From JAICXG01 sp036825615 (lineage in GTDB: Bacteria; Verrucomicrobiota; Verrucomicrobiia; Chthoniobacterales; UBA10450), in assembly GCA_036825615.1 (NCBI GenBank), contig DAISXY010000017.1, forward strand, positions 29,035 to 93,034: 64,000 nucleotides of DNA. Reading direction: 5' to 3'. The notes under the pieces are model-generated. The model made no database searches, was not told the origin of the DNA, and was given only the letters and a program-made list of their open reading frames with translations. Made by a program: the position numbers and the translations under genes. How positions within the stretch are numbered: the first letter of the stretch is position 1; each line of letters opens with the position of its first letter. Positions 1 to 7,824 of this stretch are shown one piece after another.

Positions 1-2
1 AG

Positions 3-99
3 GATGAAACCGGCGCGGTCCGACTCGAGTTTTTTCAAAACGACTGGCGCGCGACCGGTTTTCTGAATCAGGAAACCTTCCGCAGCTCGAGCCGGTAAA
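3..99 (+). CDS. Possible C-terminal end of a gene entering from the left
   Basis: The frame starting at base 3 is open from the window edge to a TAA at 97-99 and reads like natural protein (ETGAVRLEFFQNDWRATG is part of it). It would overlap the 3' end of the convergent trmB by about 30 bases. Too little is visible to name a family, and the open frame could be chance in GC-rich DNA. Confidence 0.25.
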
Positions 100-724
100 T
101 TGGCGCGCCTTCGGCGAGAAAATGCTTTTCAAAAGCCGTCACCGGAAGTGACTCGTCAGGCGACACGCTCGCTTCCACAAACATCTCAGGACGGATCAAC
201 TCGCGAATTGCGGTAAAGTAATTTTCCTGGTCGGTCGCAATCCGGAAGCGTCCGCCGGAGACGAGCAGGCGGTGAACCGAGTCGAGGAAGCCGGGCTGGA
301 CGAGGCGGCGGCGCTTGTGCTTGCGCTTCGGCCACGGATCGGGAAAGAGGAGGTGCACAACTTCGGCGGATGCCGGCGGGAGGAGATACTGGATCGCGTA
401 GCTGCTTTCGATGCGCAGGAAACGGGCATTCTGCACCCCGAGACGGAGCGCTTTCTTGCAGCCGCGCAGGATGCGGCCGCCGAGCTTTTCGATTCCGAGG
501 AAATTGCGGCCGGGAAACCGCTGGGCGAGCTGTGTGATGAAACCGCCGTCGCCACAGCCGAGATCGACTTCGAGCGGCGCGACCCGGCCGAAGACCTGCG
601 CGAGATCGAGCGGCGCCAGATAATTTTCTGGAACGAACTCAAACTCCGCCCCGGGCGGCGGCTTGCCTTTTTCTTCGGGCCGCCAGGCGCCGGGCGGAAG
701 TTGCTGGAATATTTGCTCGCTCAC
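68..724 (-). CDS. trmB: tRNA (guanine-N7-)-methyltransferase TrmB
   Basis: SAM-dependent enzyme that methylates G46 in the variable loop of tRNAs, acting in the cytoplasm. The protein of about 218 residues has the SAM-binding VDLGCGDGGF motif near residue 50 and the family signature LLFPDPWPKRKHKRRR in the middle, with a C-terminal IATDQENY segment, all typical of TrmB. Length matches the family. The frame stays open upstream to 997, but that part would run through msrA on the other strand. A GTG at 722-724 just before SEQIFQQ is the sensible start. It is divergent from msrA with only about 20 bases between starts, so the promoters must overlap the coding sequences. Confidence 0.9.
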   Translation of the reverse strand: MSEQIFQQLPPGAWRPEEKGKPPPGAEFEFVPENYLAPLDLAQVFGRVAPLEVDLGCGDGGFITQLAQRFPGRNFLGIEKLGGRILRGCKKALRLGVQNARFLRIESSYAIQYLLPPASAEVVHLLFPDPWPKRKHKRRRLVQPGFLDSVHRLLVSGGRFRIATDQENYFTAIRELIRPEMFVEASVSPDESLPVTAFEKHFLAEGAPIYRLELRKVS

Positions 725-744
725 AGCATTCTCACTCGAAAACA

Positions 745-1326
745 ATGCACAAATTCCTTCTCGTTCTCGCGCTCTGCGGTCTCGCGGCAACAACTGAGGC
801 TGAAACGAAAACCGCGGTTTTCGCCGGCGGCTGTTTTTGGTGCATGCAACCGCCGTTCGATCATGCCAAAGGAGTAACCCAAACCGTGGTCGGCTACACC
901 GGCGGGAGCAAAGAAACCGCCAATTACAACCTGGTCTCCGCGCACAAAACCCAGCACCGGGAAGCGATCGAGGTGACCTACGATCCGGCGCAAACAAACT
1001 ACGAGCAGTTGCTCGACATTTTCTGGCGCAACATTAATCCGACCCAGGCCGACGGGCAGTTTCACGACATTGGGTTGTCCTACCAGGCCGCGATTTATTA
1101 CGGCAACGAAGAGGAGAAAAAAATTGCCGAGGCTTCGAAGGAGAAGCTGGGTAAATCGGGCCGGTTCGATAAACCGATTGTGACCGAGATCCTGCCGCGC
1201 CAGCCGTTTTATCCCGCCGAGGAATATCATCAGAAGTATTACCTGAAAAATCCCGCCGAATTCGAGGCCTATCATATTGGATCGGGCCGCGTGAGCTACC
1301 TCGAAAGAATCTGGGGCAAGAAATAA
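745..1326 (+). CDS. msrA: Exported peptide-methionine (S)-S-oxide reductase MsrA
   Basis: Reduces methionine-S-sulfoxide in oxidised proteins. The 193-residue protein has the catalytic signature GGCFWC with the active cysteine at residue 30 and the usual GYTGG and YHQKY motifs. Residues 1-18 form a hydrophobic signal peptide ending near TEA, so the enzyme is probably periplasmic. The resolving residues are not obvious: the usual C-terminal cysteine pair is absent, and a second cysteine lies at CFWC instead. It is divergent from trmB and convergent with a PepSY-like gene, whose stop lies 18 bases downstream. Confidence 0.92.
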   Translation: MHKFLLVLALCGLAATTEAETKTAVFAGGCFWCMQPPFDHAKGVTQTVVGYTGGSKETANYNLVSAHKTQHREAIEVTYDPAQTNYEQLLDIFWRNINPTQADGQFHDIGLSYQAAIYYGNEEEKKIAEASKEKLGKSGRFDKPIVTEILPRQPFYPAEEYHQKYYLKNPAEFEAYHIGSGRVSYLERIWGKK

Positions 1327-1343
1327 CGCGCGCGGGGCTTTGC

Positions 1344-1631
1344 CTAACGATTCGATTTCTTGTCCGAAACGACCCGGCCACTCATCGCGTCGACCGAAAC
1401 TTCGGAGACCCGGTTTGCCTTGGGGCCGGTCAACTCGATCAGCCAGACGCTCTTGCCATTGACCTTTGCCAGCCGCGCCGAACTGACGCGGGCGCCGCGG
1501 TGATGCTGGAGCGCGATGTGTTGCGCTTCGTTTTTCGTGATTCTCGCGTCGCCCCTCGGCTCATTTGCGTTCGCCTGCAAAGGCAAGAGGCTGACGATGA
1601 GCGACAAGCTCAGCAGGGAAAGAAGCTTCAT
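1344..1631 (-). CDS. Small exported PepSY-like protein
   Basis: A 95-residue protein with a signal peptide (residues 1-22, ending in QANA) followed by one PepSY-like repeat. The pattern is a helix ITKNEAQHIALQ, then strands VWLIELTG and VSVDAMSGRVV ending in a D-x-x-x-G-x-V turn. PepSY domains are usually periplasmic and are thought to act as protease inhibitors or regulators; the role here is unknown. The stop codon TAG is the TAG inside a TCGTTAGGC motif (1342-1350). Confidence 0.65.
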   Translation of the reverse strand: MKLLSLLSLSLIVSLLPLQANANEPRGDARITKNEAQHIALQHHRGARVSSARLAKVNGKSVWLIELTGPKANRVSEVSVDAMSGRVVSDKKSNR

Positions 1632-1703
1632 ATGGAAATGAAGCGGCCTTTTTCCCGTTTAGGCAAGCGAAAGCGACTGATTGGGGGCGACAGTCCCGGA
1701 CTT

Positions 1704-2168
1704 TTAGAACTTGTAGAGCGACGCCTTTGAGGGCTCGACAAACTCCGCTTGCGCGACCGTGAGGCGCTCGTTCAGCGCCTTGGACAGCCCCTCCGCGAGG
1801 ACGCTGGCGATCTCCTTTGGCTCTCGCGCGTAGGCGGGGATGGGGAAGGAGCCGGCGTTGCGATCATAGCCGTAAATGGTGCCCTCGGTTTCCCAGACGC
1901 AGTAGGCATGACCCGCCGGATGATCCTTGTAACGGACGAGGAGAATTTTCGCCCAGAAGTTGGGCTCGAGCTGATGCTGGGTCTGGACGGCTGCAAGATA
2001 GTTGCAGGCGGAAATGACGCAGCCGTTGAGCACGACGAGATCGTTCTCCGTCGGCTTAAGGACAACCGCACGCTTCTGCGAGGAGGCAAACACGATTGCC
2101 CCGGCGAGCGCGAGCGAGGCAACGACAATAGTGTAACCGCGCAGATGAGAGTTAGGTGACAAACGCAT
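1704..2168 (-). CDS. Membrane-anchored protein of unknown function with a Cys-His-Asp pattern
   Basis: A 154-residue protein with an N-terminal hydrophobic segment (about residues 12-30) that should anchor it in the membrane or direct export. The remainder has a cysteine in NGCVISACNYLA, then HPAGHAYCVW, then IYGYDRNAGS. This Cys, His, Asp order is what papain-like or transglutaminase-like folds show, so a cysteine peptidase or transglutaminase-like activity is possible. That is inference from spacing only. No family is recognised with certainty, and the gene appears to be transcribed alone. Confidence 0.6.
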   Translation of the reverse strand: MRLSPNSHLRGYTIVVASLALAGAIVFASSQKRAVVLKPTENDLVVLNGCVISACNYLAAVQTQHQLEPNFWAKILLVRYKDHPAGHAYCVWETEGTIYGYDRNAGSFPIPAYAREPKEIASVLAEGLSKALNERLTVAQAEFVEPSKASLYKF

Positions 2169-2385
2169 ACGACCGTGAATTATGGCTGTTATAGCACTCT
2201 CGCCTCCCGCTTGGGAAGAGTTACTTTCGCGGGCCGTCCCTTCCCCCTGACCCCAAGGTTATTTCGCGGCCGGAACCAGCCACGGTCGCTTCTTTTCCGG
2301 CAGTCGGCTCAGGTCCGGAAATCGATTTCCGCGCCGAGCCCCGGCAGTTCCGCTGACCGCGAACAGGTAACCTGCGACAAGGGCG

Positions 2386-2901
2386 CTAGATCGATTTGTA
2401 CGTCACGGTGATGTTGCGATAGACGTTCGGGTCTTTCTCCGCCGAAAAATAGAACAGCTCGAGAGCGGATTTGCCGACTACCCACTGGTAGCCGACGAGC
2501 GTTTGGATGACCTCGCTGTCGTTGTCGCGCGAGCGCGAGATCAGGCGGCCGACGCCGTATTTCGAGTCAAAGTATCGCCGCACCTCCCCCATCCGGCTGT
2601 TGTAATGCTCGAGCGTCCAATCGGGGTACTCATATTGCAGCTCGACCTGGCTCAGGCCGCCATCCTTAAAGGTGAAAAGGGTGCGCTTGAGCCCGGGATG
2701 GATCAGCCCTTCGACCGTCCAGACCTCAGCTCCACTGTTCCGTTCGCGGGTGACGAGCTTCGCCTTGGCGCCCTTGAGAATCTTCTCCACCCGGGCGGCC
2801 GGGTCGTTCCAGCGAAAGCCGAAGGGCGGCGGAATTTCATCCGCCCGCAGCGAGCCGAGAAGGAGAAAAAGGAGGCCGGCGGCCGTCGCCAAGACGCGCA
2901 T
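2386..2901 (-). CDS. Hypothetical exported protein
   Basis: A 171-residue protein with a clean signal peptide (residues 1-20, ending SLRA). The mature part is polar with alternating strands (FTFKDGGLSQVELQYEYPDW, then YRNITVTYK at the C-terminus) and a helix RMGEVRRYFDSKYG. The pattern suggests a small beta-rich periplasmic protein. I do not recognise a family. The gene lies six bases downstream of the Dabb lipoprotein gene on the same strand, so the two are probably co-transcribed. Confidence 0.6.
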   Translation of the reverse strand: MRVLATAAGLLFLLLGSLRADEIPPPFGFRWNDPAARVEKILKGAKAKLVTRERNSGAEVWTVEGLIHPGLKRTLFTFKDGGLSQVELQYEYPDWTLEHYNSRMGEVRRYFDSKYGVGRLISRSRDNDSEVIQTLVGYQWVVGKSALELFYFSAEKDPNVYRNITVTYKSI

Positions 2902-2907
2902 CTCTGC

Positions 2908-3324
2908 CTAACGACCGGTCAGGTTATGGGTTTCGTAATGTCGCACGAGCGGTTCGAGATAGCGGCGCAGCGCTTCGCGATGACTCGGGTCGGCTTCGTA
3001 CCGTTGCAGGGCGCTGCGGTCGCGGAATGTGATCACTACGCCGAGGTCAAAATCGCGTGCCCGATAGGGCTGGAGAACGGCCAGCGAGCGCCCTGTTTCC
3101 ACCCGCACTACGCCGGGGATGCGGCGGAGCGAATGGGCCGCGCGCACGAGTTGGGCGCGATCGGCCACCCTGTGCGGGTGTTTCAACCATATCAGCACGA
3201 TGTGGGTGACGTTCGGTTCGGGCGCCGGCGCGGTCAGGCAACCAGCAACAGAGAGGAGCGCGCTGAGGCAACCAAGCGCCAGAGCCACGCGCCCCGGGCG
3301 AGCGAACTTGTTCAAACCTCTCAT
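2908..3324 (-). CDS. Lipoprotein with a Dabb (stress-responsive alpha/beta barrel) domain
   Basis: A 138-residue protein when started at the ATG at 3322-3324. Residues 12-29 form a lipoprotein signal with lipobox SVAGC (Cys29). The rest matches a Dabb ferredoxin-like barrel: HIVLIWLK at the first strand, a helix with RIPGVVRVETG, and FDLGVVITFRDRSALQRYEADPSH. Dabb proteins form dimeric barrels of varied function; exported versions are uncommon. The stop TAG is supplied by a TCGTTAGGC motif (2906-2914). A longer in-frame extension to 3681 is open but lacks a plausible signal sequence. Confidence 0.65.
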   Translation of the reverse strand: MRGLNKFARPGRVALALGCLSALLSVAGCLTAPAPEPNVTHIVLIWLKHPHRVADRAQLVRAAHSLRRIPGVVRVETGRSLAVLQPYRARDFDLGVVITFRDRSALQRYEADPSHREALRRYLEPLVRHYETHNLTGR

Positions 3325-3903
3325 CTCGTTTTTCGAGCCGGAATTTCGAGCAAATTGACGTCTTCGCGAACATTTTTCGGGCTTGAAAGAATTCCCTCGA
3401 GTCGCGCCTAACGACCGGAAAATCGCCTCGCCTAACGAACTGCTCGCGGCTGAAAAGTGCGCTCCCCAAGGAGAAAATCGGAACTGCCAGAGTTCGTTTT
3501 GCGTCAAGATTTTTTTGTGCGGAAAAAACAAAAAAAAAATCCGATTTTTCTTGTGAGCGATGGAGCCGATTTCTAATCTGGAGCCGCAGGCCGGGAGCGA
3601 ACGAAACCGGTTGTGAACAAGATGTGAACAAGGTGAACCCTTAATTAGCCAAGCCAAATCATGAAGAGAACCAAGCAGCAAAGAGCCGCCCGCACTCCGC
3701 TGGTCCGCCCCGCTTCCGGGAGCGGAACTGATCTTCTGGAAAATGCCGTTTTTCCCTCGTGTTTTGGGCTTTTACACTCGCTCCGCCGGCTGAATTTTTC
3801 CGAAGCGATTGCTTTTCTCCGGCTTGCAAAACGCGATTTTTCTTTTGATTTTCTTTCGCAGCGCCTCTCCCTCGGCAGTGTTTAACGCTGTTAACAAGTA
3901 GCC
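3325..3903. other. Non-coding region upstream of dnaA, possible replication origin or dnaA control region
   Basis: About 580 bases with no convincing gene. It holds two copies of GCCTAACGA (3406 and 3430), an A/T-rich stretch with long A and T runs at about 3508-3560, the direct repeat TGTGAACAA at 3612-3620 and 3623-3631, and the related TGTTAACAA at 3889-3897 just before dnaA. TGTGAACAA is the complement of TTGTTCACA, two changes from the consensus DnaA box TTATCCACA. An A/T-rich element plus DnaA-box-like repeats beside dnaA fits an origin or an autoregulatory region, but no perfect box is present. An open frame at 3661-3885 was not accepted. Confidence 0.35.
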
Positions 3904-5259
3904 ATGGACGAGAAGTGCGCCCAGCTTTGGACGAAGCTTTCCGCTGCCCTCAAACCGCAGGTCAGCGCCGATACTTTCAAGCGCTGGTTTTCCGCCACAA
4001 AATTGACCGGCGTGAGCGCCGAAGAGATCACGCTTTTGGTCCCGAACAACATCTATCAATTTTGGATCGAGAGTAATCATATGCCCGCTTTGCAAAGCGC
4101 GATCACTTCCGTCCTCGGTGCGCCCCGGTTGGTGAAATTTGTCTGCGCGGTCGATTCCGCCGCCCAATCCGATGGAGCTGCGGGGCCGGCCGCGGCCAGA
4201 ATCAAGCTGACCCCGGGCGCCGAGCGAGCGAGCAGCGTTGCCGGGCTCAATCCACGCAACACCTTTGAGTCATTTGTGGTCGGGCCGAACAATCAAATCG
4301 CGCATGCCGCCAGCCTCGCGGTCGCGCAGTCGCCCGCCAAAACCTACAACCCGCTTTTCATCTACGGCGGCGTCGGCCTGGGCAAGACGCATCTCATGCA
4401 GGCAATCGGGCAATACATCGTCTCCCGCAGCAGGACCACGCGGGTGATGTACCTCTCGAGCGAGTTGTTCATCAACGAATTCATCGATGCCATCCAGCAC
4501 AACAACCTGGTCAAATTCCGCAAACGCTACCGCCAGGCTGATCTCCTCCTCATTGACGACATCCATTTCCTCGGCGGGAAAGAGCGCTCGCAGGAGGAAT
4601 TTTTCCACACCTTCAATACCCTCTTCGACGGCCACAAACAGATCGTCCTCTCGAGCGACCGGCCGGCCTCCGAGATTGCCAATCTCGAGCATCGGCTCGT
4701 CTCGCGCTTCGAATGGGGACTGACCGCCGAGCTGCAACCCCCCGATGTGGAGACGCGGCTCGCGATCCTGCGCAAAAAAGCGCGCACCCTCCACATCAAA
4801 TTGCGCGATGAGATTTACGAGTTTCTCGCCAATCGCATCAAGACGAACGTTCGGCGCCTCGAGGGCGCGCTCATGCGTGTGGCCTCCTTCGCCTCTTTGA
4901 GCGGCCGGGAACTGACGCACGATGTCGTCGAGCATCTCCTCAAGGATATTTTGCAGGAAGAAGCGCGCCGTGCCGTCACGATCGACCAGATCCAGCGCCG
5001 GGTGGCTGAGCACTTCGACGTGCGGCTGGCCGACATGACGAGCAAGCGTCGGCCCGCCAACATCGCTTTTCCGCGCCAGGTCGCGATGTATCTCGCCCGC
5101 GAGCTGACAAAAGCCTCGCTCAACGAAATCGGCGAAGCCTTTGGCGGGCGCGATCACGGGACCGTGCTGCACGCCTGCAAGCTGGTGAAGAAGCGGATGA
5201 AAGAGCAGGACAAGATTCGGCAAACGATCTCGTTTATTGATAGCGCACTGCAACGTTAG
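3904..5259 (+). CDS. dnaA: Chromosomal replication initiator protein DnaA
   Basis: Binds DnaA boxes at the origin, melts DNA and loads helicase. The 451-residue protein has all four domains: domain I (about 1-85), a short linker, the AAA+ domain III with Walker A GGVGLGKT (155-162) and Walker B LLLIDDI (214-220), and the DNA-binding domain IV with the signature FGGRDHGTVLHACK near the C-terminus. Length is normal. It starts at an ATG four bases after a TGTTAACAA box, and its stop lies in CAACGTTAGGC, one base from the TCGTTAGGC motif. dnaN follows after a repeat-containing gap of 236 bases. Confidence 0.97.
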   Translation: MDEKCAQLWTKLSAALKPQVSADTFKRWFSATKLTGVSAEEITLLVPNNIYQFWIESNHMPALQSAITSVLGAPRLVKFVCAVDSAAQSDGAAGPAAARIKLTPGAERASSVAGLNPRNTFESFVVGPNNQIAHAASLAVAQSPAKTYNPLFIYGGVGLGKTHLMQAIGQYIVSRSRTTRVMYLSSELFINEFIDAIQHNNLVKFRKRYRQADLLLIDDIHFLGGKERSQEEFFHTFNTLFDGHKQIVLSSDRPASEIANLEHRLVSRFEWGLTAELQPPDVETRLAILRKKARTLHIKLRDEIYEFLANRIKTNVRRLEGALMRVASFASLSGRELTHDVVEHLLKDILQEEARRAVTIDQIQRRVAEHFDVRLADMTSKRRPANIAFPRQVAMYLARELTKASLNEIGEAFGGRDHGTVLHACKLVKKRMKEQDKIRQTISFIDSALQR

Positions 5260-5283
5260 GCAATCGCGTCAGCCCCGCTCCTC

Positions 5284-5419
5284 GTCATCCCGAGCGAAGC
5301 GCAGCGGAGTCCAGGGATCCCGTGGAGAAACCGGGAAGGCAACCCACGAAGAGCTACAGCACTTTCCAGTCGCTCTACCGGATTCCTCCACCTCGCTTCG
5401 CTCCGGTCGGCATGACGGA
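5284..5419. repeat. Inverted repeat of the TCATCCCGAGCG family between dnaA and dnaN
   Basis: The left arm begins GTCATCCCGAGCGAAGC at 5284. The right arm is read as GCTTCGCTCCGGTCGGCATGACGG to about 5417, so the ends are imperfect inverted copies. The same family appears at 12069-12194 (both arms) and at 34134-34165 (one arm). It is non-coding and sits between dnaA and dnaN. Confidence 0.7.
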
Positions 5420-5495
5420 GTCTTGAGAAGCGGCAGATTGCGGTTGCCGGATAAAATCGAAAGCTTTACATCTGTAGCGATTCATTCCCGTTCTC

Positions 5496-6593
5496 ATGAA
5501 ATTTAGTGTCACGAAAGAGAAGCTTCTCGAATGTTTGCAGCAGGTTCAGAACGTCGTCAGCACCCGCACGACCCTGCCGATCCTCTCCAATGTCCTGATG
5601 CAAACGAACGGGAATCAAGTCCGCCTAACGACCACCGATCTCGACGTCGGGGTGCGCGGCAGCTTTGAGGCCGAGGTCGAAAAAGAGGGTGCGACCACCC
5701 TTCCGGCGCGCCGGCTTTTCAACATCATCCGCGAGCTGCCCTCGAGTGAAATTTCCTTCGATATCGATGGCAAAAATGCCGCTTCCATCCGCAGCGGGCA
5801 GAGCTTTTTCAAAATCCTCGGCCTGCCGGAAGAGGAATTTCCGCCCCTGCCAAAGTTCGACGAATCGAAAGTCGTCACCATTCCGCAAAAAGACCTCCGC
5901 GACGGCCTGCGCAAGACTTCCTACGCGATCTCAACCGACGAAACCCGCTACGTCCTCAACGGCGTCCTCTTCAGTTTCAAGGACAACAAACTGACGCTCG
6001 TCGCGACCGACGGGCGCCGGCTCGCGATGGTCGACATCGATCTCGAATTTCCCCGCAGCCATGAAGCCGACATCATCGTGCCGACCAAAGCCGTGACCGA
6101 ATTGCAGCGCTTGCTCACCGATGAAGGCGACGTGCGGGTGAGCGTTTCCACTGGCCAGATCGCGTTCGATCTCAACAATACCCTGCTCGTCTCGAAGCTG
6201 ATCGAGGGCAATTATCCCAACTACAAGCAGGTCATCCCCGCGGAGATGAAGGAGCGGGTCACGCTCGAGCGCGAAACTTTTCTCAATTCCCTCCGCCGCG
6301 TCTCCCTTCTCGCGAGCGACAAATCGAATTCGATCAAACTCAATTTCGCCAAGAACAACATCGACATCACCGCGAACACGCCCGAGGTCGGCGAAGCGAA
6401 GGAGTCGCTCCCGGTCGCCTACAAAGGACGCGAGTTTTCGATCGCCTTTAATCCCGAGTTCCTGATGGCGCCGCTGCGCAATCTGGCGGAGGACGAAATC
6501 TTTCTCGACCTCATCGACGAGATGAGCCCGGGCGTGATCAAGATCCAGAGCCCATTCCTGTATGTGCTGATGCCGATGCGCATCAGCTCGTAG
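5496..6593 (+). CDS. dnaN: DNA polymerase III sliding clamp, beta subunit
   Basis: Ring-shaped processivity factor for DNA polymerase III. The 365-residue protein has the three-domain clamp pattern: an N-terminal helix KEKLLECLQQVQNVVS with TLPILSNVL, the middle ATDGRRLAM, and a C-terminal YVLMPMRI that normally ends the protein. Here two serines follow and the TAG stop at 6591-6593 belongs to the first bases of the downstream REPIN-like repeat, so the natural C-terminus was slightly altered. A GCCTAACGA motif lies inside the gene at 5623. recF does not follow. Confidence 0.97.
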   Translation: MKFSVTKEKLLECLQQVQNVVSTRTTLPILSNVLMQTNGNQVRLTTTDLDVGVRGSFEAEVEKEGATTLPARRLFNIIRELPSSEISFDIDGKNAASIRSGQSFFKILGLPEEEFPPLPKFDESKVVTIPQKDLRDGLRKTSYAISTDETRYVLNGVLFSFKDNKLTLVATDGRRLAMVDIDLEFPRSHEADIIVPTKAVTELQRLLTDEGDVRVSVSTGQIAFDLNNTLLVSKLIEGNYPNYKQVIPAEMKERVTLERETFLNSLRRVSLLASDKSNSIKLNFAKNNIDITANTPEVGEAKESLPVAYKGREFSIAFNPEFLMAPLRNLAEDEIFLDLIDEMSPGVIKIQSPFLYVLMPMRISS

Positions 6594-6712
6594 CACAGCC
6601 GTCCTCGGCTGTGGGGCCACCGGGCGTCTCGCCCGGTGAATCACAACTTCAACCGACAGGAAACACCGGGCGAGACGCCCGGTAGCCCCACAGGCACGGA
6701 TGCCTGTGCTAC
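6590..6712. repeat. REPIN-like paired hairpin element between convergent genes
   Basis: Two 49-base arms in inverted orientation (6590-6638 and 6664-6712), differing at only a few positions, separated by 25 bases. Each arm itself holds two hairpins, one of the form CACAGCCG-CGGCTGTG and one CACCGGGCG-CGCCCGGTG. This is the architecture of REPINs mobilised by RAYT transposases. The outer ends GTAG and CTAC supply the TAG stops of both flanking genes. It may also act as a bidirectional transcription barrier. Confidence 0.8.
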
Positions 6713-7626
6713 GCCCGTTCCGTGCGCATCCTTTCCTCAACCGCCATGATGACCGAATCCAGCTCGATGCCCGACATCGTTAGGCAAGGTGCGCGCAGGA
6801 CTCGCACCCGCGGATTCTGCGGCGCCCAGATCGCCGGATCCGTCGGGCCATAGAGCAACACCGACGGTAGGCCGAGGGCGGCGGCGAGATGCGAAATCCC
6901 GCTGTCGTGCCCGAGAAAAAGCGCACACCTGCCAAGCTCTCCCGCCAGCGCGATCAGCGGCAGGTTTTCCGCGATCTCAATCCGGTCGTCAGGCAAAGCT
7001 CCCCTCAAGACCCGGAGCCGGTCGCAGTCCGCCTCGCCCCCGATCAGGAGCAGCCGGCGCTCTTCATCCTCCTTCAGAAGCCGGTGCGCAAGTTGAACAA
7101 ACCTCGGCAGCGGCCAGTTCTTGGTTTCGCTCCCGCTTCCCGGATGAATCGCGATCAGGTTTGGCTCGACCCTCCTTTTCTCGTTAGGCAGAATCCACCC
7201 CGCCGCGTCCTCCAGATGGAGCGCGAGTTTCTCCAGCGGGCGCGCCAGTTGCCGCGCGGCGTGTTCTTCGCCGGTTATTTTCGGCGAGCCCGTGATCAGG
7301 TTGCGCACACCGGCCCGGCGGAGGTTGCTCGCGAAGATCTCGTCCGGGTCAAAGAGATAACTCACGACCTGTTGAAAACCGGCGAAGTATTCGACTAACT
7401 CAGGCCCCAGTTCGCCATCCCGTGCAAAGAAACCGGCAAGCAATCCCGATTCAATCGAGCGCACCGCATCGGCATACGCGGCGAGCTGGGCCAGACCGGC
7501 AATGTGACTGTAACCTAGAATTTCCAAGTGAGCGCCCGGGAACGCTTCCCGTAAAAGCCGGAGCGCCGGCAGAGTTAGAATAAAGTCCCCCAGCGCGCCC
7601 CCACGAATGACCAGGATTCGGCTCAA
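6709..7626 (-). CDS. Glycosyltransferase family 9 (heptosyltransferase-like)
   Basis: A 305-residue protein beginning RILVIRGGALGDFILTLPAL, the classic GT9 N-terminus of ADP-heptose:LPS heptosyltransferases. Later come IAIHPGSGSETKNWP and CALFLGHDSGISHLAAALGLPSVLLYGPTDP, the C-terminal nucleotide-sugar site (first part LGHDSGISHLAAA). It probably adds a sugar to lipopolysaccharide core on the cytoplasmic face. The stop TAG is provided by the right end of the REPIN. Acceptor and donor cannot be told from sequence. The gene stands alone on its strand. Confidence 0.88.
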   Translation of the reverse strand: MSRILVIRGGALGDFILTLPALRLLREAFPGAHLEILGYSHIAGLAQLAAYADAVRSIESGLLAGFFARDGELGPELVEYFAGFQQVVSYLFDPDEIFASNLRRAGVRNLITGSPKITGEEHAARQLARPLEKLALHLEDAAGWILPNEKRRVEPNLIAIHPGSGSETKNWPLPRFVQLAHRLLKEDEERRLLLIGGEADCDRLRVLRGALPDDRIEIAENLPLIALAGELGRCALFLGHDSGISHLAAALGLPSVLLYGPTDPAIWAPQNPRVRVLRAPCLTMSGIELDSVIMAVEERMRTERA

Positions 7627-7824
7627 CTATTTATCTTCGCGTGGGTCACGATATCCACAAGAAGTACAGCGTGCTTGCTGCTAAGGATGGACCAGGCGAA
7701 AGCCGAGGAGGGTCGCATTGAGGGCGTGAACCAGCAGCAATATGCGCGGTGTTTTCAGTGCCGATCAAAGGCTCTGCGGGTCCTTCGATTGGCCGACGGT
7801 GCGGGGCCGCGCTAGGTTTGTGCG

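Noticed and set aside
3661..3885. A 74-codon frame upstream of dnaA beginning MKRT, reminiscent of rpmH
   Set aside because: Only the first four residues match ribosomal protein L34; the rest lacks the basic L34 pattern, and it lies in the probable origin region.
4270..5253. A 327-codon open frame on the minus strand within dnaA
   Set aside because: It is the antisense shadow of dnaA in GC-rich DNA; its translation has no natural composition and dnaA is certain.
6590..6712. A CRISPR-like repeat between dnaN and the GT9 gene
   Set aside because: There are only two units, in inverted orientation, each with internal hairpins; this is a REPIN-type element. No CRISPR array was seen anywhere in the window.
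5931..6740. A 269-codon minus-strand frame across dnaN
   Set aside because: Antisense shadow of dnaN that also runs through the REPIN; no family resemblance.
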